Below are positions 24,965 through 33,149 of a stretch of DNA of 64,000 nucleotides, in pieces. The DNA is taken from NCBI RefSeq assembly GCF_003851125.1, contig NZ_BGOW01000013.1:1-64000 (forward strand), read 5' to 3'. This stretch comes from Sulfuriferula multivorans (GTDB lineage: Bacteria > Pseudomonadota > Gammaproteobacteria > Burkholderiales > Sulfuriferulaceae). Made by a program: the position numbers and the translations under genes. The notes under the pieces were generated by a model, which saw only the letters and a list, made by a program, of their open reading frames with translations, ran no database searches and was not told where the DNA came from. Position 1 is the first letter of the stretch; every line of letters begins with the position of its first letter.

Positions 24965-25192
24965 ATGAACTTCGATAAAGAACTGGATGCGCGCGGTTTG
25001 AATTGCCCGCTACCGATACTGCGTACCAAAAAATCGCTGGCTGAGTTGAGTACGGGACAAATATTGAAAATCTCGGCCACCGACCCGGGGGCGGTGAAGG
25101 ATTTTCAGGCCTTCGCCAAGCAGACCGGCAACGAGTTACTGTCTTCAGCACAGAACGATGCCGAATTCGTGTTTTTCATGAAAAAGAAATAA
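24965..25192 (+). CDS. tusA: TusA-family sulfurtransferase
   Basis: 75 residues. The single-domain TusA fold is shown by 'LDARGLNCPLPILRTKKSL', where the Cys of the CPxP motif carries persulfide sulfur. The spacing of 14 bases from the preceding stop and an own ggaga site indicate an operon. In sulfur oxidisers TusA is a cytoplasmic sulfur carrier feeding Hdr-like or Dsr pathways; here the neighbours are redox enzymes, so this copy may serve another sulfur-transfer role. The symbol denotes the family. Confidence 0.88.
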   Translation: MNFDKELDARGLNCPLPILRTKKSLAELSTGQILKISATDPGAVKDFQAFAKQTGNELLSSAQNDAEFVFFMKKK

Positions 25193-25210
25193 TCCTGAAA
25201 AAATAGTCAG

Positions 25211-25316
25211 TCCACGAAAAGCACGAAAGGCACGAAATAAATCATTCATCTTTTTGGTGATGATCACAGCTTGTTATCTCTTTGAATAATTTCGTGCCTT
25301 TCGTGCTTTTCGTGGA
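25211..25316. repeat. 28-bp perfect inverted repeat of CACGAAA units
   Basis: The left arm (25211-25238) and right arm (25289-25316) are exact reverse complements, separated by 50 bases. Each arm contains three CACGAAA heptamers spaced by two bases. The structure lies between tusA and the nitroreductase gene. It could fold as a long hairpin in the transcript, be a protein-binding array, or be a small non-autonomous mobile repeat. No T run follows, so it is not a standard terminator. Confidence 0.9.
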
Positions 25317-25365
25317 TAAATCGCCTTTTTATGGATTATTCGTTTTTAACCAAGGAGAAAGCAAT

Positions 25366-25968
25366 ATGAATGTCACCACCGCAATTGAAACCCGCCGCTC
25401 CTTCAAGACGTATGATCCCGACCACCGCATGACCGAAGCGGAAATCGACAAGCTGTTGTCGCTGGCCATGCTCGCCCCCACCGCATTCAATATCCAGAAC
25501 TGGCGCTTCGTGCTGGTGCGCGATCCCGAACTGCGCAGTGAAATCCGCAACGTGGCCTGGGATCAGGCGCAAGTGACCGACGCCTCCTTGCTGATCGTGC
25601 TGTGCGCCGACACCAAATCCTGGGAAAAGGATACCGCGCGCTATTGGCGCAATGCGGCGCAGCCGATACAGGAGTTCATGGTTCCCGCCATCGGTCAGTA
25701 TTACGCCGGCCGGGAACAGGTGCAGCGCGACGAGGCCATGCGCTCATGCGGCATCGCGGCCATGACACTGATGCTGGCGGCCAAAGAAATGGGTTACGAC
25801 TCGTGCCCGATGGACGGCTTCGACTTCGAGGCAGTGGGCAAACTCATCAATTTGCCGCAGGACCATGTGATCACCATGATGACGGCAATCGGCAAGGCCA
25901 CCAAAGAAGCATGGCCGCGCGGCGGGCAATTGCCGATGAACGAAGTGGTGATCAACAACCATTTTTGA
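25366..25968 (+). CDS. Nitroreductase-family FMN oxidoreductase
   Basis: 200 residues from the ATG at 25366, preceded by aaggagaaagcaat, nearly identical to the leader of the gene at 24417. 'TAIETRRSFKTYDPD' is the FMN phosphate-binding start of the family. It continues with 'LAPTAFNIQNWRFVLV' and 'SCPMDGFDFEAVGKLINL', and ends after 'GGQLPMNEVV'. Typically an NAD(P)H-dependent flavoenzyme reducing nitro-compounds or quinones. The 28-bp inverted repeat separates it from tusA, so its co-transcription is uncertain. Confidence 0.9.
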   Translation: MNVTTAIETRRSFKTYDPDHRMTEAEIDKLLSLAMLAPTAFNIQNWRFVLVRDPELRSEIRNVAWDQAQVTDASLLIVLCADTKSWEKDTARYWRNAAQPIQEFMVPAIGQYYAGREQVQRDEAMRSCGIAAMTLMLAAKEMGYDSCPMDGFDFEAVGKLINLPQDHVITMMTAIGKATKEAWPRGGQLPMNEVVINNHF

Positions 25969-25998
25969 TGCTTTTCAGCGCTTGCGGCAGGCGTGAGA

Positions 25999-26571
25999 TT
26001 ACCCGCCGCTCTCCGAAGTATGTGAGGCAACCCGCGTCAGGTTGGTCAATTCACTCGGTGCTGCCGGTACGTCGCAAACTTCAAACTGCATGGTTTCCAG
26101 GTCGCCCATGATGTAGGTGGGCGGCGCACCGACCCCGCCTACCGTGCCGGGATTGAGCATCAGGCTCTGGCTGCCACTGACGTTATCCACGTGCCTGATT
26201 TCGGCACGGTGGTCGTGCCCGCAGCAGACCAGGTCGTAATCGCCAGTACATGCCATGGCGCGCGCGTAATGCGGATAGTGGACGATGAAAATCTTGCGCC
26301 CGCCCAATTCAATTTCGGCGTCCTGGCCATGGTAGCGAATGACGCTGCCCTCCTCCGCCCCCAGGCGCGACAGGTTGAACATGTCGCCGGTATTGTTGCC
26401 GTGGATGACATGCACCGGCAACGCGAATTTTTGCAGCGCACGCAATGTAGTAGGTGCGACCACGTCGCCGCAGTGCAGCACGGCTTCGGCACCACGGCTT
26501 AACGCGTCTTCTACGGCGAGCGCCATCAGGCGACGGTTGTCATGGCTGTCGGAAATGATGCAGATTTTCAT
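25999..26571 (-). CDS. YfcE/MJ0936-type metallophosphoesterase
   Basis: 190 residues from the ATG at 26571. Metal ligands of the calcineurin-like fold are all present: 'IISDSHDNR' (D-x-H), 'LHCGDVV' (GD), 'VIHGNNTGD' (GNN, here GNNTGD) and 'VCCGHDH' (GH-x-H). This small class cleaves phosphodiesters in vitro; the natural substrate is unknown. It lies immediately downstream of the terminator that ends the ppa gene, so it needs read-through or a promoter within that short gap. Confidence 0.88.
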   Translation of the reverse strand: MKICIISDSHDNRRLMALAVEDALSRGAEAVLHCGDVVAPTTLRALQKFALPVHVIHGNNTGDMFNLSRLGAEEGSVIRYHGQDAEIELGGRKIFIVHYPHYARAMACTGDYDLVCCGHDHRAEIRHVDNVSGSQSLMLNPGTVGGVGAPPTYIMGDLETMQFEVCDVPAAPSELTNLTRVASHTSESGG

Positions 26572-26584
26572 GCTGGCACGCCCC

Positions 26585-26608
26585 AAAAAAGAGCCGCCGG
26601 TAGGCGGC
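26585..26608 (-). terminator. Rho-independent terminator after ppa
   Basis: Read on the minus strand: gccgcc (26608-26603), loop tacc, ggcggc (26598-26593), then tcttttttgg. Six GC pairs and a T run of six, starting 10 bases downstream of the ppa stop. It lies 14 bases from the next start codon. Confidence 0.85.
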
Positions 26609-26617
26609 GCTGGCGGA

Positions 26618-27166
26618 TTAAAATGCAGGCTTGTCGGCAGCGGCGTTGTAGCGTTCCACGCCGGCCATGATTTCGGCCTTGGCTGCGTCCGCATCAACCC
26701 AGCCTTCCACCTTGACCCACTTGCCGACTTCCAGGTCCTTGTAATGTTCAAAGAAATGGGCAATTTGGGCCAGGGACATTGCAGGCAGATCCTCGGGTTT
26801 TTGCACGTTTTTGTACATGCCGCACAATTTATCTACCGGCACGGCCAGCAGTTTGGCGTCCACGCCGGCTTCGTCGCTCATCTTGAGCATGCCGATGGTA
26901 CGGCAGCGCACCACCACACCGGTAATCAGCGGCACCGGGGTCATGACCAGCACATCCACCGGGTCGCCGTCTTCGGACAGGGTGTGAGGAATATAGCCGT
27001 AGTTGCAGGGATAATGCATGGCGGTGGACATGAAACGATCCACGAACATCGCGCCGCTTTCCTTGTCTACTTCATACTTGATGGGATCGCCGTGCATGGG
27101 GATTTCGATGATGACGTTAAAATCGTTGGGAACGTCCTTGCCAACGGGAACCAGATTCAGACTCAT
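26618..27166 (-). CDS. ppa: Inorganic pyrophosphatase (family I)
   Basis: 182 residues, the usual bacterial length. Signature '[12 protein letters not shown]' holds three metal-binding Asp residues; '[17 protein letters not shown]' and '[13 protein letters not shown]' complete the active site. Hydrolyses pyrophosphate in the cytoplasm to drive biosynthesis. The sequence is close to the proteobacterial hexameric type. It has its own terminator and is divergent from the Y-family polymerase gene. Confidence 0.97.
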   Translation of the reverse strand: MSLNLVPVGKDVPNDFNVIIEIPMHGDPIKYEVDKESGAMFVDRFMSTAMHYPCNYGYIPHTLSEDGDPVDVLVMTPVPLITGVVVRCRTIGMLKMSDEAGVDAKLLAVPVDKLCGMYKNVQKPEDLPAMSLAQIAHFFEHYKDLEVGKWVKVEGWVDADAAKAEIMAGVERYNAAADKPAF

Positions 27167-27215
27167 GCGTTAAACCTTTACTTTCAGTGCGGTACAAAAG
27201 CCGCAATTATACCGT

Positions 27216-28436
27216 ATGCTCCATTCGCTCTACGTTGATTTCAATTCCTATTTTGCCTCTGCGGAACAGCAGGCCGAGCCGGATCTGCGCGGCAAACCCG
27301 TCTGCGTGGCGCCGGTGGTGGCGGAAACCACCTGTTGCATCGCGGCAAGCTATGAAGCCAAGGCATTCGGCGTCCGGACCGGAACGCCCATCCATGAGGC
27401 GCGCAAATTGTGCAAGGGTATCCTTGTCGTGCAGGCGCGCCCCTCCATGTATGTGGACTATCACCATCAACTGGTCGCTGCGGTGGAATCCTGTACCCAT
27501 GTGGAAGCCGTCTATTCCATCGACGAAATGCACTGCGAGCTGACCGGCAGCCAGCGCTTGCGCGCCAATGCCGAAACGCTGGCACACAAGATCAAGCGCA
27601 CCATTTACAACACCGTGGGTACGGAATTGCGCTGTTCGATCGGCATTGCGCCCAACCTGTTTCTGGCGAAGACGGCATCCAACATGCGCAAGCCGGACGG
27701 CCTGACGGTGATCGAACTCAACGACCTGCCCGATTGCCTGTATCCACTGGAACTGCGCGATATCAATGGCGTCGGGCGACAGATGGAAAAGCGGCTGAAA
27801 CAGGCCGGGATTCACACCCTGCGCGATTTGTGGGCTGCCGACAAGGCCCGGCTGGCGCGCGCATGGGGCAGTATCGAAGGCGAGCGCATGCATGCCAAAT
27901 TGCGCGGCGAATGGCTGCTGCCCGCACCCAGTGCGCGCGCCAGCATCGGACATTCGCATGTGCTGGCGCCGGCAATGCGCAACGACCACACCGCGCATTC
28001 GGTACTGCACAAACTGCTGCAAAAAACCGCCATGCGCCTGCGCAGCCATGAATTGCTGGCAGGCGCGATGCAGATCAAGGTGAAATACCTGCGCTACCCG
28101 TCCTGGAACGAGAAAATAAGCTTCGATCCCAGCTCGGATACGCTCACTCTGACTGACATCCTGGATCTGCTGTGGAAGAAGAAACCGGTCATGCGCGACG
28201 ATCCGCTGGCGGTCGGTGTCACGCTCACGCGTCTGGTGGAAGCGGCGCATCACACGCCGTCACTGTTCGATACCGGCATTGCGCGCAGCCAGCTCAACGC
28301 CACGGTGGACAAACTCAATGCGCGCTTTGGCAAAAATGCCGTGTATTTTGGCGCTGCGCACGATGCGCTGCAGGCCGCGCCGATGCGCATCGCGTTCGGC
28401 CATATTCCTGATCTGGATACGGAAAGCGACGAATAA
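27216..28436 (+). CDS. Y-family DNA polymerase (DinB/UmuC type)
   Basis: 406 residues. Catalytic first Asp is in 'LYVDFNSYFASAEQ', whose D-x-N pattern resembles UmuC more than DinB (D-x-D); the second pair is in 'VYSIDEMHCEL' (S-I-D-E intact). Helix-hairpin-helix 'LRDINGVGRQMEKRLKQAG' follows. The little-finger domain runs about residues 240-370. No UmuC C-terminal extension (DUF4113) and no UmuD neighbour, so it is a stand-alone translesion polymerase. No LexA box seen in the 49-base gap to ppa. Confidence 0.9.
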   Translation: MLHSLYVDFNSYFASAEQQAEPDLRGKPVCVAPVVAETTCCIAASYEAKAFGVRTGTPIHEARKLCKGILVVQARPSMYVDYHHQLVAAVESCTHVEAVYSIDEMHCELTGSQRLRANAETLAHKIKRTIYNTVGTELRCSIGIAPNLFLAKTASNMRKPDGLTVIELNDLPDCLYPLELRDINGVGRQMEKRLKQAGIHTLRDLWAADKARLARAWGSIEGERMHAKLRGEWLLPAPSARASIGHSHVLAPAMRNDHTAHSVLHKLLQKTAMRLRSHELLAGAMQIKVKYLRYPSWNEKISFDPSSDTLTLTDILDLLWKKKPVMRDDPLAVGVTLTRLVEAAHHTPSLFDTGIARSQLNATVDKLNARFGKNAVYFGAAHDALQAAPMRIAFGHIPDLDTESDE

Positions 28437-28441
28437 TCGCG

Positions 28442-28765
28442 CTACGGGTAGATGCCGTTGCCCTGTGCTGGATCAGGCAAATATGCTATCGGCCGGCTGT
28501 GCAGACCGGCTTGCGCAGCAAAACTGCGTGCCGCATCGGCGCCCACTGTTTGCGATTCCATCTGGTTGACTTGCGCTGCATCATATTGCGCCGCCTTGAG
28601 TTTTTCCTCATCCAGCCCACGGATCCCGGCAGTGGCAACAATCTGGCCGGTTCCCAGTCCAGCCGCCGATTGTGGCCGCGTCCCCATGGCTTGGGCAGCG
28701 GGCAGGCATGCGGCAGCGATTGCGCAAAATGCACCGATACTCATTAATAAATAACGTATACGCAT
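28442..28765 (-). CDS. Small secreted protein of unknown function
   Basis: 107 residues from the ATG at 28765, with ggaggt nine bases upstream. Signal peptide 'LLMSIGAFCAIAAACLPAAQA' with cleavage after AQA. The mature part is short, Ala/Gln-rich and partly helical ('LDEEKLKAAQYDAAQVNQ'). No cysteine remains after cleavage. I do not recognise the family. It converges on the polymerase gene and is divergent from another secreted protein gene at 28871. Confidence 0.72.
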   Translation of the reverse strand: MRIRYLLMSIGAFCAIAAACLPAAQAMGTRPQSAAGLGTGQIVATAGIRGLDEEKLKAAQYDAAQVNQMESQTVGADAARSFAAQAGLHSRPIAYLPDPAQGNGIYP

Positions 28766-28814
28766 AATATTGACCTCCGGCGGTATTTTGACTGCTGGTG
28801 ACGAGTACAACTCG

Positions 28815-28834
28815 ACTTGACCCCCCAGTCAAGT
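28815..28834. promoter_or_regulatory. 7-bp inverted repeat between divergent genes
   Basis: acttgac (28815-28821) and gtcaagt (28828-28834) around six bases, in the 105-base space between two divergently transcribed secreted-protein genes. Position suits a shared operator; its length also allows a weak hairpin. No regulator is suggested by the sequence. Confidence 0.35.
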
Positions 28835-28870
28835 TAATCTCATGGAAAATTCCGTACGCCTGAACAGACC

Positions 28871-29362
28871 ATGAATACCAAAATCGCCCTGCTAAGCTTG
28901 ACCCTGCTTGCTTGCTGTCAGTCCGCCCTAGCCTTTGAAGTCGGTGAATTCAAAAGCGGCATGACCCGCAACCAACTAAAAACCACGCTCAAATCGTGGA
29001 ATTTTGAAAACAGCGTTGAAGCCGGCGACACCCTGATGGCGTATGACTCATCAGACAGCCCGGCAGGCCGGCGCTATGTATTCATCTTTTGCAATGACAA
29101 GCTGGTGGAATTCGATCAGGAAATGGCCGCTTCTTTCAACAATTTTGTAACTGTTACCAGTAATTTTAATACCCAGTACGGTAGTCCGCTGAAAGTCGTG
29201 GCGCTACACAACGTGGTAGGCGCAGGCGAAAAAAATACCCTGGCGATTTACTGGCGCAAGATGAGCGACGTCATCGGCGTGCGTTACATCCTGCAGCCCA
29301 ACAGCGAACAACTCACCACCGCCTATCAGGTCAGCAATAACTGCTGGCAGGCGCCAAGATAA
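28871..29362 (+). CDS. Periplasmic protein of unknown function
   Basis: 163 residues with a signal peptide ('IALLSLTLLACCQSALAF', signal peptidase I site after ALA; the cysteines do not make a good lipobox). The mature domain has 'GMTRNQLKTTLKSW', reminiscent of BamE/SmpA-like or YcfL-like 'G-M-T' helix starts, and a Cys pair (one in 'FIFCNDKL', one in 'NNCWQAP') that could form a disulfide. The function is unknown. Confidence 0.75.
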   Translation: MNTKIALLSLTLLACCQSALAFEVGEFKSGMTRNQLKTTLKSWNFENSVEAGDTLMAYDSSDSPAGRRYVFIFCNDKLVEFDQEMAASFNNFVTVTSNFNTQYGSPLKVVALHNVVGAGEKNTLAIYWRKMSDVIGVRYILQPNSEQLTTAYQVSNNCWQAPR

Positions 29363-29503
29363 AAAGTCGATAATGGGCGATCTCGCTCACGTCGCGCACG
29401 CATCGGCAAATCACTTACAAAACGCTATCAATACCGCAAGAATCGGGTGGAAACGCGGTCCATACTCAACGATACTGCACCTGAATAACTTCCTGGACAC
29501 ATC

Positions 29504-30397
29504 GTGAACCTCGCCAGCCTTATCCGACTGATCACCCTCGCCGCCATCTGGGGCGGCTCGTTCCTGTTCATACGCATCGGTGCGCCGGTGCTGGGGCCGG
29601 TGATTCTGATCGAGTACCGCGTCGGCCTCGCTGCGCTATTTCTGACTATCGTGGCCGGATTTCTGCACAAGCCGCTCAACGCCAGACAGCACTGGCGCCA
29701 CTACCTGATGCTGGGCATATTCAACGGCGCCTTGCCTTTCCTGCTGTTCGGGTTTGCCGGGCAGACGCTTTCGGCTTCGGCCATGTCCATTCTGAATGCC
29801 ACCTCGCCCATATGGGGCGCGGTAATCGGCGCAGTATGGTCGCGCCATGCGCTGAACGGACGCACCGCGCTAGGACTGGGGCTCGGTATCATTGGCGTTG
29901 GCCTGGTGGTCGGTGTTGATCATCTAACCGCGCAACGCGGTGCCGGAATTGCCATTGCAGCCGCGCTTCTGGCCGCATTCTCCTATGGCATAGCCACCAC
30001 CTATGCGAAGACCGCAAAGTCCGTGGACAGCTTTTCCAACGCACATGGCAGCATGTGGGCGGCTACGCTGGTCATCGCGCCCGCCGTTCCTTTTGCAGCG
30101 GTTTCGGCATCGCCGAGCGTCGGCGTCCTGCTCGCAGTCGTCGCGCTGGGCATTGCCTGTACCGGTATTGCCTTCCTGCTCTATTTCCGGCTGATCCGCG
30201 ACATCGGGGCGACCTCCGCACTCACGGTCACCTTCCTGATTCCGGTCTTCGGCATGCTGTGGGGCAGCCTGTTTCTGGGCGAAATCATTACCTGGGGCAT
30301 GATTGCCGGTTCGTGCATCGTCATTGTGGGCACGGCCCTGGTCACCGGCTTTAATCCGGCAGCGCTGTTGCCGCGCAGGGCAGCCGGCAATGCGTAA
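29504..30397 (+). CDS. EamA/DMT-family transporter
   Basis: 297 residues with ten predicted membrane helices as two EamA repeats (about 8-135 and 150-285). 'AAIWGGSFLFIRIG' in helix 1 is the family hallmark, and the second repeat has 'TFLIPVFGMLWGSLFLGE'. Probably an inner-membrane exporter of amino acids or metabolites. The downstream Ada-like gene begins inside its last codons (8-base overlap), so the two are translated from one message. Confidence 0.9.
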   Translation: MNLASLIRLITLAAIWGGSFLFIRIGAPVLGPVILIEYRVGLAALFLTIVAGFLHKPLNARQHWRHYLMLGIFNGALPFLLFGFAGQTLSASAMSILNATSPIWGAVIGAVWSRHALNGRTALGLGLGIIGVGLVVGVDHLTAQRGAGIAIAAALLAAFSYGIATTYAKTAKSVDSFSNAHGSMWAATLVIAPAVPFAAVSASPSVGVLLAVVALGIACTGIAFLLYFRLIRDIGATSALTVTFLIPVFGMLWGSLFLGEIITWGMIAGSCIVIVGTALVTGFNPAALLPRRAAGNA

Positions 30398-31241
30398 TAC
30401 CGTTGCAGATCAGGCGCGGCAATATGAGACAGTCGCGCGTGCCATTGCCTTTATCCGCAGCCATGCGCGACGCCAACCCACGCTCAATGAAATTTCCGAC
30501 AGTCTCGGGCTGAGCGAATTTCATCTGCAAAGAATGTTCTCGGAATGGGCGGGCGTCTCGCCCAAACGGTTTTTGCAATACGTCACAAAGCAGTATGCCA
30601 AGCAGGCATTACGCGAATCAGCCGATGTGCTGTCCGTCACACTGGACACCGGCTTGTCGAGCCCTGGACGCTTGCATGATTTGATGGTGACGTGCGAAGC
30701 CATGTCGCCGGGAGAGATAAAAACCGGGGGTGCGGGCCTGGAAATCGGGTTCGGCGCAGCGCCCACCCCATTTGGCAATGCGCTTATCGCCTGGACACCG
30801 CGCGGTATCTGCCATCTCGGGTTTGTGGAGGACGCTGCCATGGCAAACGCGGTGGCCGGCCTGCAACAGGATTGGCCGGCTGCGACCCTGATACAGGATC
30901 GGCAACGCGCGTTACAGCTTGCTGCCGAAATTTTCCACGCCGGTCCGTCAACGCAAGCCTTGCATTTGATGTTGCGGGGTAGCAACTTTCAGATCAAGGT
31001 GTGGGAGGCCTTGCTGTCAGTGGCTCCGGGCGAGATGGTGTCCTACACCCAGCTTGCGCAAAGGACGGGCGTTCCCAAGGCACGCCGCAGCGTCGCTACG
31101 GCCATTGCCAAAAACAGCATCGCCCTGCTTATTCCCTGTCATCGCGTCATCCGGGAAAGTGGGGAAATCGGCAGCTATCGCTGGGGATCGGACAGAAAAA
31201 CCGCGCTACTCGCGTGGGAGGCGGCACAGGCTGCCAGATGA
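30390..31241 (+). CDS. Ada-like protein: AraC HTH plus methylated-DNA-cysteine methyltransferase
   Basis: 283 residues from the ATG at 30390. N-terminal AraC-type helix-turn-helix ('LNEISDSLGLSEFHLQRMFSE', about residues 34-54), then a C-terminal O6-alkylguanine transferase domain with 'NFQIKVWEALLSVAPG' and the active site 'LIPCHRVI'. The Ada N-terminal methyl-phosphotriester domain with its zinc cysteines is missing, so it cannot act by the classical Ada activation route; it repairs alkylated bases and may still bind DNA. Overlap with the DMT gene indicates coupling. Confidence 0.9.
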   Translation: MRNTVADQARQYETVARAIAFIRSHARRQPTLNEISDSLGLSEFHLQRMFSEWAGVSPKRFLQYVTKQYAKQALRESADVLSVTLDTGLSSPGRLHDLMVTCEAMSPGEIKTGGAGLEIGFGAAPTPFGNALIAWTPRGICHLGFVEDAAMANAVAGLQQDWPAATLIQDRQRALQLAAEIFHAGPSTQALHLMLRGSNFQIKVWEALLSVAPGEMVSYTQLAQRTGVPKARRSVATAIAKNSIALLIPCHRVIRESGEIGSYRWGSDRKTALLAWEAAQAAR

Positions 31242-31545
31242 TATCTCGCGCAGGTGCTGGCCTCGCCGCGAGCCCGATCGGACAAGATTAACCCACGCTT
31301 CAAGGCAACAACGACACCACACTCATCCAGGCAGCCCGCGCTTTGCGTCGCCACGCAAACCTCCACGATTTTCTTGATTGAGTCTTCAAATGCACCGCAT
31401 TGGCGATTATGTACGTTCACGCACAGACAATGAGGATGGGGAATCTTATCTTGGTTACACCATTGCAGTGATTCCGGTGCCTGTGCTGTTAACAAGAAAC
31501 CTGGCATCAATCGTGTTGCCAACGTGGAACAAAGGGAGGGTTGCC
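31242..31545. other. Intergenic region, no gene recognised
   Basis: 304 bases between the Ada-like gene and a small secreted protein gene. No ribosome site with a credible frame, no strong hairpin with T run, and no clear promoter found. aaagggagg at 31531-31539 is the ribosome site of the next gene. Confidence 0.5.
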
Positions 31546-31800
31546 ATGAGATATAAGGCTTTAGTTGCAATATGTTTTATAACCGTTTCCGTTACGGGGC
31601 AGGCGACTGAATCTTCGATGTTCGCAAGCTCGACACCCCTGGAACGCTCCATAGCGGATAACAACGGTATTGATAAACCTCGTCAGAAAATCAAGAGTTT
31701 GTCGACACGAGACCAAACCAATGCCAGATCGATCTTAAAAATTACTCTGGCCTATCAGAAACTGCATTATGAAACATCGTTTTCGCGAGGCTGTGAATGA
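31546..31800 (+). CDS. Small exported hypothetical protein
   Basis: 84 residues from the ATG at 31546, with gggagg six bases upstream. Signal peptide 'YKALVAICFITVSVTGQA' and a short polar mature part with 'NGIDKPRQKIKSLSTRDQ'. Family not recognised. It opens the run of stress-type genes extending to 33952. Confidence 0.6.
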   Translation: MRYKALVAICFITVSVTGQATESSMFASSTPLERSIADNNGIDKPRQKIKSLSTRDQTNARSILKITLAYQKLHYETSFSRGCE

Positions 31801-31862
31801 TTTAAAGCCAGCGTCTCTAACAGAAGGCTCTGGATTAAGGGAGCTAATTGGAAAATATCATT

Positions 31863-31880
31863 TAACGCCTGACGGCGTTA
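31863..31880. repeat. Short GC-rich hairpin upstream of the stress-protein gene
   Basis: taacgcc (31863-31869), loop tgac, ggcgtta (31874-31880): seven perfect pairs. No T run follows, so it is not a standard terminator. It lies about 75 bases before the next start codon and could be an operator or leader hairpin. Confidence 0.35.
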
Positions 31881-31953
31881 GCAAGCCCGGGAGTGATAAC
31901 ACTGAAAAATAACATTGCAGTTGAAGTTTTTTCAATTTATCAAGGAGTCCATC

Positions 31954-32508
31954 ATGTCAAAAGCTGTGATATGCATTGCCAATACCCTGGTCCAGGCAGA
32001 AACGATTGTGACCTATCTTAAAGACGCCGGCGTATCGACCGCCGACATTTCGGTTCTGTTGCCTGACCGTACCGGAAGTCGCGATTTTGCTCACGAACAC
32101 CATACCAAGGCGCCTGAGGGCGCAACGATCGGTGGAAGTGCAGGAGGACTGGCCGGAGGTGTTCTGGGCTTACTCGCAGGAATCGGCGCTTTAGCCATTC
32201 CGGGGGTCGGGCCTTTTATTGCCGCGGGCCCCATCATGGCTGCTTTGAGCGGTGCAGCCGTGGGTGCCGCTCTGGGCGGGATTGCCGGCGCTCTGGTGGG
32301 TATGGGCATGCCGGAATATGAGGCAAAGCAATACGAAACCAAGGTGAAAGATGGGAATATCCTGATCTCCGTGCACACGGATAGAAGCGAGGAGGCAAAG
32401 CTGGTCCGGAAAATAATGAAAGATGCCCATGCAGAGGATATTTCCACCACAGGCGAAGAACACGTCAGAAAATCCGACAGGGCCTATTCAGCCGGGAAAA
32501 GCTTGTAG
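31954..32508 (+). CDS. Stress-type membrane-associated protein with a glycine-zipper core
   Basis: 184 residues from the ATG at 31954, with aaggag eight bases before. The N-terminal 30 residues ('VICIANTLVQAETIVTYLKD') form an alpha/beta half like general-stress protein 17M. A central Gly/Ala-rich double helix (about residues 50-115; 'GGSAGGLAGGVLGLLAG') can insert in membranes. The C-terminal 'GNILISVHTDRSEEAKLVRK' completes the ferredoxin-like fold. Proteins of this DUF1269/GSP17M type appear in stress clusters; biochemical role unknown. Confidence 0.78.
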   Translation: MSKAVICIANTLVQAETIVTYLKDAGVSTADISVLLPDRTGSRDFAHEHHTKAPEGATIGGSAGGLAGGVLGLLAGIGALAIPGVGPFIAAGPIMAALSGAAVGAALGGIAGALVGMGMPEYEAKQYETKVKDGNILISVHTDRSEEAKLVRKIMKDAHAEDISTTGEEHVRKSDRAYSAGKSL

Positions 32509-32647
32509 TACTTGATCACCCCTATCTTATGAAATTGGCAAACTGGCATTAGGCAATAAATATTACCTGCCAGCCCATCGGAATGCGCCGACATCGCTTC
32601 CCATGAATATGGCAGGTAGTAACTCTCAAATTATCAAGGAGACCATT

Positions 32648-32725
32648 ATGGGTAAATATTTTATTGCCTGGATATTGGGTGTTCCCGCAATCGTACTCGT
32701 CGTAATTTATTTTTTTATGCACTAA
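32648..32725 (+). CDS. 25-residue single-helix membrane protein
   Basis: MGKYFIAWILGVPAIVLVVI followed by YFFMH. The ATG is preceded by caaggagacc at good spacing, and the whole chain is one membrane helix with a short charged N-terminus. The same ribosome-site wording (tcaaggag) precedes the stress gene at 31954. Similar 25-30 residue 'MGKYF' proteins occur beside envelope-stress genes in other Proteobacteria as far as I recall. It is too short for normal gene callers. Confidence 0.7.
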   Translation: MGKYFIAWILGVPAIVLVVIYFFMH

Positions 32726-32795
32726 TGCACTATTGAAAACATCAATATTGTTTGGTGATCAATTGAATTGCAGGTTAATTTTCTAGGAGAATTTC

Positions 32796-33149
32796 ATGGA
32801 AACGTCAGTAAATAATTTGAGTTCGAATCCCGGCACTATGGGAAAGCCATTTACCAGCAACATTGATGAAGCTAGCGCCGGTGCCCATCACACGATTGAC
32901 AAAGTGACTGATGCGACGCGTCCTGCCGTCGAACGTGTTGCTACGGGCGCTCATCAGGCTGTCGACAAACTGGCTGATGCAGCAGCAAATGCGGCAGAAA
33001 CATTTGGCGTCAAAAGTGAGCAGCTCAAAGAAGCGCAAACACGCATCACTGAAAATTGTCGCAATTATGTACGCGATAATCCGCTAGCCACGGTAGGTAT
33101 TGCGGTTGCGGCAGGATTTCTGCTGAGCAAATTCATTAATGCCCGCTGA
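32796..33149 (+). CDS. YqjD/ElaB-type (DUF883) inner-membrane ribosome-hibernation-like protein
   Basis: 117 residues. A long amphipathic helical region with HxxxDK repeats ('AHHTIDKVTDATRPAVERVATGAHQAVDKLADAA', about 30-64) and a C-terminal anchor with the family ending 'YVRDNPLATVGIAVAAGFLLSKFI'. E. coli YqjD anchors ribosomes to the membrane in stationary phase. First of the yqjD-yqjE-yqjK-like trio and overlapping the next gene by 11 bases. Confidence 0.87.
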   Translation: METSVNNLSSNPGTMGKPFTSNIDEASAGAHHTIDKVTDATRPAVERVATGAHQAVDKLADAAANAAETFGVKSEQLKEAQTRITENCRNYVRDNPLATVGIAVAAGFLLSKFINAR

